Assembly: GCF_023156505.1 (NCBI RefSeq) | Contig: NZ_JALNMJ010000016.1 | Span: 1-64,000 of the forward strand | Length of the DNA: 64,000 nucleotides | Origin: Roseibium sediminicola | GTDB taxonomy: Bacteria > Pseudomonadota > Alphaproteobacteria > Rhizobiales > Stappiaceae | Direction of reading: 5' to 3' | Part shown: in pieces, positions 41,217 through 48,850 of the stretch | How the letters are laid out: each line of letters opens with the position of its first letter | Numbering within the stretch: the stretch's first letter is position 1 | Notes under the pieces: generated by a model | The model's input: only the letters and a program-made list of their open reading frames with translations | Told to the model about the DNA's origin: nothing | The model's database searches: none | Made by a program: the position numbers and the translations under genes

Positions 41217-42698
41217 TCAGCCAAACTTCAACATTTCAAGGCTAAACGGGAATTCCTGCGTGGCCCCTTCCCGTCCTTCAAAGACCCGCCCGACGGCAAT
41301 CAGCACCGGACGCTGCAGGCCAAGGCCGGTGACGCCGTCTTCCAGCGTAGCCAATGTACCGTGCCACCGGGTTTCGTCCGGCGTCGCGATGCCGGAGACG
41401 GCGACGGCGGGGGTTTGTCCCGAAAATCCTTCCGCTATCAGCCTGTCCCGGATCCGGCCGGCCATGCGGGCACCCATATAGAACACCGTTGTGGTCGCCG
41501 GGTCCGACAGACCCTGCCAGTCGACCGTTTCCGGCAGGTCTCCATGGCGGGAATGACCGGTAACGAAGCGGACCGACTGGGCCTGGTCGCGATGGGTCAG
41601 CGAAATGCCGAGCCGCGCGGCCATGGCCGAGGCCGCCGTGATGCCCGGCACTACGGTTGCGGGGATGCCGGCCAAGGCCAATAGCTCCAGCTCCTCGCCA
41701 CCCCGGCCGAAAATCATCGGGTCGCCGGATTTCAGCCGCACCACATGTTTGCCCTGGCGCGCCAGCGTCACCATCATCCGGTTGATGTCCTCCTGGCGGC
41801 AGCTTTCCCTCCCGCCGCGCTTGCCGACCAGCATGCGCTTGGCTTCCCGGCGCGCCAGTTCCAGCACCGCGTCGTCGACAAGATCATCGAACAGGATAAC
41901 GTCGGCAGCCTGAAGCGCCCGCACCGCTTTCAAGGTCAGGTATTCCGCGTCCCCCGGCCCGGCGCCCACCAGCGTGACCCGGCCGTTCCCGGCACTCTTG
42001 GCGTCTTCCACAAGGGTCTCCGCCAGACCGGTTTCATCCTCCGGCGCAGCCCGGCCTGAAAAGGCAAGATCGGAAAACCGTTCCCAGAAGCGCCGACGCT
42101 CGGGGCCTGCCTGCAGGTAGGCCAGCGTTTTCTCCCTCAGCCGTCCGGCAAGCTGCGCCCAGCCCTGAAGGCTCTCCGGCAATAAGGTCTCGATCCGGCG
42201 TCGGATTGCCTGGCCCACAATGGGCGCGACTCCGTTGGTCGAGATACCGATCACGACCGGTGAACGGTTGACGATCGAGCCGAACTGGAAGTCGCAGAAA
42301 GCCGGCTTGTCGATGACATTGACCGGCAAGCCATGCGCCCTGGCCGCGCACGCAAAGGCCTGTGCCTCGCCGTCCGTTTCCGCATCCGCGATCGCCAGGA
42401 TTGCTCCGTCGAAACTGTCCTCCGCCCAGGGACGGCGGTGCCACAGGAATCGGCCGTTCTCGCTCCCGGTCTCAAGCAAGGTCTCGAAGGCCGGATCAAG
42501 ATCCGGTGCAAAAACATGGACCTCCGCACCGGCTGCCCCCAGGAGTTCCGCTTTCCAGGCCGCCGCGTCCGAGCCGCCCGCAAGGACGACCTTGCGCCCC
42601 TTGAGTGGGAAGAACAGCGGCAGACTGGCCAGAGTCCCGACCCGTGCGGGCGTACGCTGCCGCGTCACCTCAACTGGCTTGCGCGATATCGGTGTCAT
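41217..42698 (-). CDS. cysG: Siroheme synthase (CysG-type trifunctional)
   Basis: A 493-aa fusion. Residues about 25-235 are the precorrin-2 dehydrogenase/ferrochelatase domain (VVLAGGSDAAAWKAELLGAAG, VIGISTNGVAPIVGQAIRRR), and residues 240-490 the uroporphyrinogen-III C-methyltransferase (VTLVGAGPGDAEYLTLKAVR, LKSGDPMIFGRGGEEL, VVPGITAASA). It makes siroheme, the cofactor of the NirB nitrite reductase in the same operon. Its start overlaps the nasA end by 29 bases, and it closes the nitrate operon. Confidence 0.95.
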   Translation of the reverse strand: MTPISRKPVEVTRQRTPARVGTLASLPLFFPLKGRKVVLAGGSDAAAWKAELLGAAGAEVHVFAPDLDPAFETLLETGSENGRFLWHRRPWAEDSFDGAILAIADAETDGEAQAFACAARAHGLPVNVIDKPAFCDFQFGSIVNRSPVVIGISTNGVAPIVGQAIRRRIETLLPESLQGWAQLAGRLREKTLAYLQAGPERRRFWERFSDLAFSGRAAPEDETGLAETLVEDAKSAGNGRVTLVGAGPGDAEYLTLKAVRALQAADVILFDDLVDDAVLELARREAKRMLVGKRGGRESCRQEDINRMMVTLARQGKHVVRLKSGDPMIFGRGGEELELLALAGIPATVVPGITAASAMAARLGISLTHRDQAQSVRFVTGHSRHGDLPETVDWQGLSDPATTTVFYMGARMAGRIRDRLIAEGFSGQTPAVAVSGIATPDETRWHGTLATLEDGVTGLGLQRPVLIAVGRVFEGREGATQEFPFSLEMLKFG

Positions 42699-45351
42699 CG
42701 AGCTCTTCCTTGCTTATCTCGTTGAGAAGCGTCTGGATTTCCGAGCGGCAGGAGCCGCAATTGGTGCCGGCCTTGAGGGTTTCGCCAATCGCCCTGACGC
42801 TGGCCGCGCCGCAGCGGGCGGCTGTCTCGATCTGGTTGCTGCCGATCTGGAAACAGGAGCAGACGATGGCTCCTGGATCCGGCCGGTCCGCCGGTGCCCG
42901 CCCGGCCAGCACGCCCGCCCGGTCCGCGCCTGAAACCGGCTCGGCGGACAACAGCCCACAGGCCCATTGCCGCGACACGTCCACAGGCTCCCGGGAAAAG
43001 AACATCGCTGACTGCAATACATCCCCGCTCCAATTTGCCAGCCGCAGCCAGCCACCGGCGTCATCGCCGATCCGCAGCACATCTTGGCTGTTCGGAGCGA
43101 GCGCGGCGGCCAGCGCCTTGAAATCCGTCTCCGTTTCCCCCGCAAACTCCAGCCGGTACCCGCCTTCGACCGGAGCAAGCGCCCAATAGGGTGCCGGAAT
43201 TGTCACGGGCCGTTGCCGCAAGACGGCAAAGCCGAACCAGGCCATCTCGCGTTTTGCCACCTGAACCGGCGTGAATTTCGACCCCGGTTGTCCGGACTGC
43301 GGATCGGTCTCCGGCGCGACAACCGCGTCGATCCGGGCGCTGGACGCGAGGTGGTCGGTCCAGTGCATCGGCACAAAAACCTCCCCCTCGCCCACCCTGT
43401 CGGTGACCAGAGCCCGCACCAGAACGGATCCGTGTGGGCTGGTGACTTCGACCAGATCCGCCGGGGCAATGCCGAGCCTGGCCGCGTCCTGAGGATGGAG
43501 TTCCGCGAAAGGCTCGGCAATGTGCGACGTCAGCCGCGCCGTCTTGCCGGTGCGCGTCATCGTATGCCACTGGTCGCGGATCCGGCCTGTGTTGAGCGCG
43601 AAGGGATAGCGGCGTGCGCGTTTGCGCGGCACCTTGAACGCGGTGGGAACGAAAACCGCCTTGCGTCCGCCGGTAAAAAAACCGCCCTGGCCGAAAAACC
43701 GCGTTTCCTTCGGCGCCGTCTCGGCCGGTTGCGGCCATTGAAACGGTGTCAGGCCGTCAAAGACCGTGTCGGATATGTCCTTGTGCGCACCGATGTCGAA
43801 GTCCCGCGTGCCACCGTTCTGGTAGTCGGACAGCGCGGCATGCTCGCGGAAGATCGCAGCAGGCCCCCGGTAGGAAAAAGCGTCCGCAAAGCCCATCCGG
43901 CGGCCTACTTCGCTCAGCTGCCACCAGTCGGGTTTGACTTCGCCCGGCAGGTCCAGGAACTGCCTCTGGCGCGAAATCCGCCGCTCGGAATTGGTGACTG
44001 TGCCGTCCTTCTCGCCCCATGCGGCGGCGGGCAGAACCACATCGGCAAATGCAAGCGAACTCGCTGCCCGGCTGACCTCCGACACCACGACAAAGGGACA
44101 GTCCTTCAGGGCCGCCGCAACCCCATCCGCATCTGGCAGGCTGTCCGCCGGGCTGGTGGCCATGATCCAGAGCGCCTTGATGCGCCCGTCCCCAACGGCC
44201 TTGAACAGATCGACGGCTTTCAGGCCCTGTTTGTCGGCGATCACCGGGCTGTTCCAGAAACCTTGCACGATTTGCCGGTGGTTCGGGTTTTCAAGCACCA
44301 TGTGGCCGGCCAGCATGTTGGCAAGACCGCCGACCTCGCGCCCGCCCATGGCATTCGGCTGACCGGTGACGGAAAAGGGCCCCATGCCCGCACGGCCAAT
44401 CCGGCCTGTCGCCAGATGGGTGTTGATGATGGCATTGACCTTGTCCGTGCCGACCACCGACTGGTTGACACCCTGGCTGTAGACCGTGACAGTTTTTTCG
44501 GTCCGCGCCACCATCTTGTAGAACAGGGCTATGTCCTGGCGTGACAGACCGGTCTTCTCGGAAATCAGGCCGATTTCACATGGACCCGCTGCTTGAATCG
44601 CTTCCTCAAACCCTTCCGTGAACCGCTTGATATAATTGTGGTTCAGCGCATCGGCTTCGGAAAGAAACGCCAGCAGTCCGTTGAAGAGGAAAACATCCGT
44701 GTCAGGCTTCAGGGCGAGATGCAGATCCGCGATGGCACAGGTGGCCGTGCGGCGCGGATCGATCACCACGACGCGCATCGCCGGATTGGCCGCCTTGGCC
44801 GCTTCCAGACGCTGGAACAGCACCGGATGGCACCAGGCAAGGTTCGACCCGACCAGTACCACCAGGTCGGCCTGTTCCAGATCCACATAGGTACCGGGCA
44901 CCGTGTCGCTGCCGAACGCGCGCCTGTGGCCGGCGACGGACGACGCCATGCACAGACGCGAATTGGTGTCGATATTGGCCGAGCCGATGAAGCCCTTCAT
45001 CAGCTTGTTGGCGACGTAATAGTCCTCGGTCAGAATCTGGCCGGAGACGTAAAAGGCAACGCTGTCGGGACCATGATCCCGCACCGCCGTGGAAAACCTC
45101 TCCGCCACCAGGTCGAGCGCCGTGTCCCAGCCGGCGCGTTCGCCGGCGATCTCCGGATAAAGCAGCCGGTCGTCCAGCGACAGGGTCTCGGCCAGCGCCG
45201 ATCCCTTGGAGCACAGCCGGCCAAAATTGGCCGGATGGTCCGGATCGCCGGTGACGCTGACCGTGCCGTCGTCCTGCCGTGTGGCGAGCACGCCGCAGCC
45301 GACCCCGCAATAGGGGCACGTGGTCCGGGTGGTTTTGCTGTCCGTTGTCAT
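42670..45351 (-). CDS. nasA: Assimilatory nitrate reductase, catalytic subunit
   Basis: An 893-aa cytoplasmic Mo-bisMGD enzyme reducing nitrate to nitrite. The N-terminal 4Fe-4S ligands are Cys12, Cys15, Cys19 and Cys47 (CPYCGVGC, LCSKG). The molybdopterin core has YVSGQILTEDYYVANKLMKG and GGREVGGLANMLAGHM, then the dinucleotide-binding C domain. The last 60 residues form a BFD-like 2Fe-2S domain (IVCSCFQIGSNQIETAARCG, TNCGSC). The start is ATG 45351; the frame open to 45756 overlaps cynS and is artefactual. Confidence 0.95.
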   Translation of the reverse strand: MTTDSKTTRTTCPYCGVGCGVLATRQDDGTVSVTGDPDHPANFGRLCSKGSALAETLSLDDRLLYPEIAGERAGWDTALDLVAERFSTAVRDHGPDSVAFYVSGQILTEDYYVANKLMKGFIGSANIDTNSRLCMASSVAGHRRAFGSDTVPGTYVDLEQADLVVLVGSNLAWCHPVLFQRLEAAKAANPAMRVVVIDPRRTATCAIADLHLALKPDTDVFLFNGLLAFLSEADALNHNYIKRFTEGFEEAIQAAGPCEIGLISEKTGLSRQDIALFYKMVARTEKTVTVYSQGVNQSVVGTDKVNAIINTHLATGRIGRAGMGPFSVTGQPNAMGGREVGGLANMLAGHMVLENPNHRQIVQGFWNSPVIADKQGLKAVDLFKAVGDGRIKALWIMATSPADSLPDADGVAAALKDCPFVVVSEVSRAASSLAFADVVLPAAAWGEKDGTVTNSERRISRQRQFLDLPGEVKPDWWQLSEVGRRMGFADAFSYRGPAAIFREHAALSDYQNGGTRDFDIGAHKDISDTVFDGLTPFQWPQPAETAPKETRFFGQGGFFTGGRKAVFVPTAFKVPRKRARRYPFALNTGRIRDQWHTMTRTGKTARLTSHIAEPFAELHPQDAARLGIAPADLVEVTSPHGSVLVRALVTDRVGEGEVFVPMHWTDHLASSARIDAVVAPETDPQSGQPGSKFTPVQVAKREMAWFGFAVLRQRPVTIPAPYWALAPVEGGYRLEFAGETETDFKALAAALAPNSQDVLRIGDDAGGWLRLANWSGDVLQSAMFFSREPVDVSRQWACGLLSAEPVSGADRAGVLAGRAPADRPDPGAIVCSCFQIGSNQIETAARCGAASVRAIGETLKAGTNCGSCRSEIQTLLNEISKEELDDTDIAQAS

Positions 45352-45374
45352 TCCATTGTCCCCGGGGACCCGGC

Positions 45375-45824
45375 TCACCAGGCGTTGTAGGAGAGGTATT
45401 TGCCGGACATTTCGATCTTCACCCGGTCGCCCTTCGGGTTCTCGACCCGGGTAACCGACATGTCGAAATCGATCGCCGACATGATGCCGTCGCCGAACTT
45501 TTCGTGGATCAGCGCCTTGATGGTCGGGCCGTAGACGCCGACCACTTCGTAAAGCCGGTAGATGCAGGGATCGGTCGGAACCGTCTGGGACCAGATCTTG
45601 GTCGGGCTTTCCTGCAGGATCAGAGCGGCCTCCTGCGGCAGACCGAGCGTTGCCGTGATCGCCTCGGCCTTGTCCGCCGGCATGGCGTTCATGCCCATGG
45701 CCGCGGAATGGGTCCAGACCGGCGACATGCCGATGGCCTCGGCAATGCCCTCCCATGTAAGCCCCGCCTGGCGTTTCGCGGACAGGATCATGCTGGTGAC
45801 GTCTTCACGGGTCAAAGCGGACAT
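45375..45824 (-). CDS. cynS: Cyanate hydratase (cyanase)
   Basis: A 149-aa cyanase that converts cyanate plus bicarbonate to ammonia and CO2. It has an N-terminal helical domain and the C-terminal catalytic region YRLYEVVGVYGPTIKALIHE. The catalytic Arg, Glu and Ser correspond to Arg90, Glu93 and Ser116 here. ATG 45824 is chosen over the longer frame because AAGGAG stands seven bases before it, overlapping the stop of the upstream kinase gene. It lies in the nitrate operon and yields ammonium directly. Confidence 0.95.
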   Translation of the reverse strand: MSALTREDVTSMILSAKRQAGLTWEGIAEAIGMSPVWTHSAAMGMNAMPADKAEAITATLGLPQEAALILQESPTKIWSQTVPTDPCIYRLYEVVGVYGPTIKALIHEKFGDGIMSAIDFDMSVTRVENPKGDRVKIEMSGKYLSYNAW

Positions 45825-45834
45825 ATGAGTCTCC

Positions 45835-47574
45835 TTATGGATTGCCAAGCAGTTGGTAGAAAAGGACGAAACAAAGCAGCGCGAGACCGGCGGACACCAG
45901 CTGCCAGAAGCCTACCGGATCCCGTTCAGCAAGAGGTACGAACCGGTCTGAGGCAAAGGTTGGATTGGGCCGGCGCAGGTCCGCCAAAAACGCGCTCAGG
46001 ACGTCGTAGCGTTTGCCGGGAACCGGATGCACCGCCTTGCAAAGGGCGCTGTCGACCCAGTCCGGCACCCGCTCCGTGATTGCCGCGGCACTGCGATAGC
46101 GCAGCGCCGATTGCGCGCGCTCGCTGGTCGCCCGGGCGACATTTGCGCCGTAAGGCAGACGTCCCGTCAGCATCTCATAGGCGATCACGCCGAGCGAAAA
46201 CTGATCGCTGAACTCGGTGCCGAGATAACCGAGAAACACTTCCGGAGCGGTGTATTGATGTGTGCCCAGGATCTCGGGTGTGTCGAGCGCTGGCGCAGCT
46301 TCCATCACCCCGGCGATCCGCACCGATCCGAAATCGATGATCTTCACCGTTCCGGAGGCGTCGATCATGATGTTTTCCGGCCGGAGGTCCTGATGAACCA
46401 TGTCCTTGCGATGAAAGGCGCCAAGCCCCCGGACGATTTGTTCCAGGATGTCCCGCGCTGTTTCCAAATCCGGTGCAGGATTGTCGGTCATCCATTGGCG
46501 CAGGGTCTGGCCTTCGACAAATTCGGTCGCCAGGAACAGTATTTCACGGTCGCTCGGATAGGACGCGGCTTTCAGAACGTGCGGCGAGGAAATCCGCCGG
46601 GCAACCCATTCCTCCAGCGCGAACCGGCGCAGGTAATCCGCGTCGCCGCGCAGGTCCATGGACGGAAACTTGAGGGCAACCCTGTCGCCTGTAGCTCCAT
46701 TTTCCGCAAGGAAGATGTGACTGCGGCTGGAAGCATGAAGCTGGCGCAACAGGTGAAAACCTTCGAAATGTCCCGGCACATGTGGCACGGGCGCAGGCGG
46801 CAGCATGCCCTCTTCGCTCAGGAGTTCAGCGGCGCTCGGCTCCGCGACCGCATCGACCCGCACGATCTGGACGGTGAGATTGTCGTCGCTGCCGGCTGCC
46901 AGCGCCTGGTCCGCAAGAGCCTTGGCGGCAGCGTCGAGGTCATCGGATGTCAGCACCGTCGTCGCAAGCTGTTTTGGCGACAGGAAGCCGTGCACACCAT
47001 CCGTGGTCAGAAGAAAGACATCCCCTGCCCTGAGGTCCAGGGCTGCGTAGTCGATTTCCATGGAGGCGGACATGCCGAGCGCGCGGCCGAGATAACTCTC
47101 CGTCTCCGATATCCGGACGGTGTGGTCCTCGGTAAGCTGATCAAGGCTCTGGCCGTCAAGACGCCAGATCCGGCTGTCGCCGACATGAAAGAGATGCGCC
47201 TTGCGCCCTTTGAGAACCAGCGCGGAGAAGGTGCAGACATGGCCAAGATCCCGGTCGCCCGCCAGGCGGGTCTGACTATTGAGCCAGGAGTTGGTTGCCG
47301 CGATCACCCGGGTTGCCGCTGTCTTCACCGACCAGGCCTCGGAGGTACAGTAATAGTCGGAGAGGAAGGATTTGACGGCGGTCTCGGCGGCAACGTGCGC
47401 CACCGGACTGGAGGAAATGCCGTCCGCAATCGCCAGGGCGACACCCTTGTGCAACAGCGCCTGTCCGTCCGGCACCATCGCGCCGTGGAAGTCCTGGTTC
47501 TGAGCCTTCCGGCCGGCCGACGAATACTGGCCGGTCTCGACGCTCAAGCTGTTGGGGCGGACTTGCATCAGCAC
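45835..47574 (-). CDS. Fused PP2C-type phosphatase and Ser/Thr protein kinase with C-terminal membrane anchor
   Basis: A 579-aa fusion. Residues about 15-240 are a PP2C phosphatase (metal-site motifs NQDFHG, IADGIS, LLTTDGVHGF, SDDNLT). Residues about 270-530 are a Hanks-type kinase with VALK lysine, HQDLRPENIMI, DFGS and TAPEVF; the glycine-rich loop is degenerate (QLHASSRSHIF). A final hydrophobic helix (LVSAGLALLCFVLFYQL) anchors it to the membrane. The start is GTG 47574, with GGAGGAG nine bases upstream. It lies between the nitrite channel and cynS genes. Confidence 0.9.
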   Translation of the reverse strand: MLMQVRPNSLSVETGQYSSAGRKAQNQDFHGAMVPDGQALLHKGVALAIADGISSSPVAHVAAETAVKSFLSDYYCTSEAWSVKTAATRVIAATNSWLNSQTRLAGDRDLGHVCTFSALVLKGRKAHLFHVGDSRIWRLDGQSLDQLTEDHTVRISETESYLGRALGMSASMEIDYAALDLRAGDVFLLTTDGVHGFLSPKQLATTVLTSDDLDAAAKALADQALAAGSDDNLTVQIVRVDAVAEPSAAELLSEEGMLPPAPVPHVPGHFEGFHLLRQLHASSRSHIFLAENGATGDRVALKFPSMDLRGDADYLRRFALEEWVARRISSPHVLKAASYPSDREILFLATEFVEGQTLRQWMTDNPAPDLETARDILEQIVRGLGAFHRKDMVHQDLRPENIMIDASGTVKIIDFGSVRIAGVMEAAPALDTPEILGTHQYTAPEVFLGYLGTEFSDQFSLGVIAYEMLTGRLPYGANVARATSERAQSALRYRSAAAITERVPDWVDSALCKAVHPVPGKRYDVLSAFLADLRRPNPTFASDRFVPLAERDPVGFWQLVSAGLALLCFVLFYQLLGNP

Positions 47575-47631
47575 GGGAAATAGCTCCTCCGGAAGGGGGC
47601 TCCGCCGCCAGTCGGCGAAGCCGGTCTTTTG

Positions 47632-48477
47632 TTATTCGGCCGGAACCGCCGCCGGGGCCTTCTCGTAACCGGCCTTGCGGGACGGCGAGGTCTTGTAGTG
47701 GGTGGCGTAGATCATGCCGCCGACAAAGGTCAGGCCGCCGACCAAGTTGCCGACTACGACCGGGATCTCGTTGTAGGCAAAGTAGTCGAACCAGGTGAAG
47801 TCGCCGCCGAGCATGATGCCGGACGGGAACAGGAACATGTTGACGATCGAGTGTTCGAAGCCGAGATAGAAGAACACCAGGATGGGCATCCACATGGCCA
47901 TGATCTTGCCGGAGACCGAGTTGGACATCATCGCCGCGACGACGCCGGTGGAGACCATCCAGTTGCACATCACGGCACGGATGAAGACAGTCAGCAGACC
48001 CGCCCAACCGGCGGCGGCGTAACCGAGCGTCCGGGCCTCACCGATCTTGCCGATCTTCTGGCCGACCGCATTCGGTTCCTGGCTGAATCCCATGGTGAAG
48101 ATGATCGCCATGAAGACGGCGACGGTCATTGCGCCGGCGAAGTTGCCGCAGAAAACCAGGCCCCAATTGCGGAAAACGCCGCCCCAGGTGCAGCCTGGGC
48201 GCTTGGCGATGACCGCAAGAGGTGCCAGCGTGAAAACGCCGGTCAGAAGATCGAAACCGAGCAGGTAAAGCATGCAGAACCCGACCGGGAACAGAACCGA
48301 AGCCACCAGGAAGTTGCCGGTGTTGACGGCAATCGTCACGGCAAAGGCGGCGGCCAGCGCCAGGATTGCACCGGCCATATAGGCACGGATCAGCGTGTCC
48401 TTGGTGGACATGAAAATCTTGGTTTCGCCGGCATCGATCATTTTCGACGCGAACTCGGAAGGCATCACGTAGGACAT
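47632..48477 (-). CDS. Formate/nitrite transporter family channel (NirC-like)
   Basis: A 281-aa FNT pentameric channel subunit with six membrane segments. Visible family features are KDTLIRAYMAGAILALAAAF near the first helix and NWMVSTGVVAAMMSNSVSGK and GFEHSIVNMFLFPSG in the second half, the latter with the pore-lining His. ATG 48477 is preferred, with GAGAGGA upstream; the frame to 48600 overlaps nirD. Position after nirBD suggests nitrite uptake or release. Confidence 0.93.
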   Translation of the reverse strand: MSYVMPSEFASKMIDAGETKIFMSTKDTLIRAYMAGAILALAAAFAVTIAVNTGNFLVASVLFPVGFCMLYLLGFDLLTGVFTLAPLAVIAKRPGCTWGGVFRNWGLVFCGNFAGAMTVAVFMAIIFTMGFSQEPNAVGQKIGKIGEARTLGYAAAGWAGLLTVFIRAVMCNWMVSTGVVAAMMSNSVSGKIMAMWMPILVFFYLGFEHSIVNMFLFPSGIMLGGDFTWFDYFAYNEIPVVVGNLVGGLTFVGGMIYATHYKTSPSRKAGYEKAPAAVPAE

Positions 48478-48508
48478 TGATATTCCTCTCTCAAAAGGGT
48501 TCGGTCGA

Positions 48509-48850
48509 TCAGACCGCTTCGTGGGAATAGGAAAGGTCGATGAGGATCTGACCGTCTTCCAGACGGACCGGGAAGGCCGCTGTCCGGCCCTCGTCGGCAC
48601 CTTGCGCGGCGCCGGTTTCCAGGGAGATCACCCAATTGTGCAATGGGCAGGTCACGCAGCCGTCATGCACGATCCCCTGGCTGAGCGGCCCGTTCTTGTG
48701 CGGGCACTTGTCTTCCAAGGCGAACACATCGTCCTTGGCGGTGCGGAAGACGGCGATGGTCATGTCGCCGTTCTTCACGCACCGTGCTCCCTCCCTAGGA
48801 ATGTCTTCGAGGCTCCCGATCTGGACCCAGTTTCTAATATCGGCGGTCAT
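48509..48850 (-). CDS. nirD: Nitrite reductase small subunit NirD
   Basis: A 113-aa Rieske-type ferredoxin subunit of assimilatory nitrite reductase. The 2Fe-2S ligands are in CPHKNGPLSQG and CPLHNWVISLETG. ATG 48850 overlaps the nirB stop (ATGA), so translation is coupled. The long frame continuing to 49846 is a shadow of nirB. Confidence 0.95.
   Translation of the reverse strand: MTADIRNWVQIGSLEDIPREGARCVKNGDMTIAVFRTAKDDVFALEDKCPHKNGPLSQGIVHDGCVTCPLHNWVISLETGAAQGADEGRTAAFPVRLEDGQILIDLSYSHEAV

Noticed and set aside
45352..45756. N-terminal extension of NasA by 135 residues
   Set aside because: It overlaps cynS in another frame and shows no family sequence; the 4Fe-4S motif begins 11 residues after ATG 45351.
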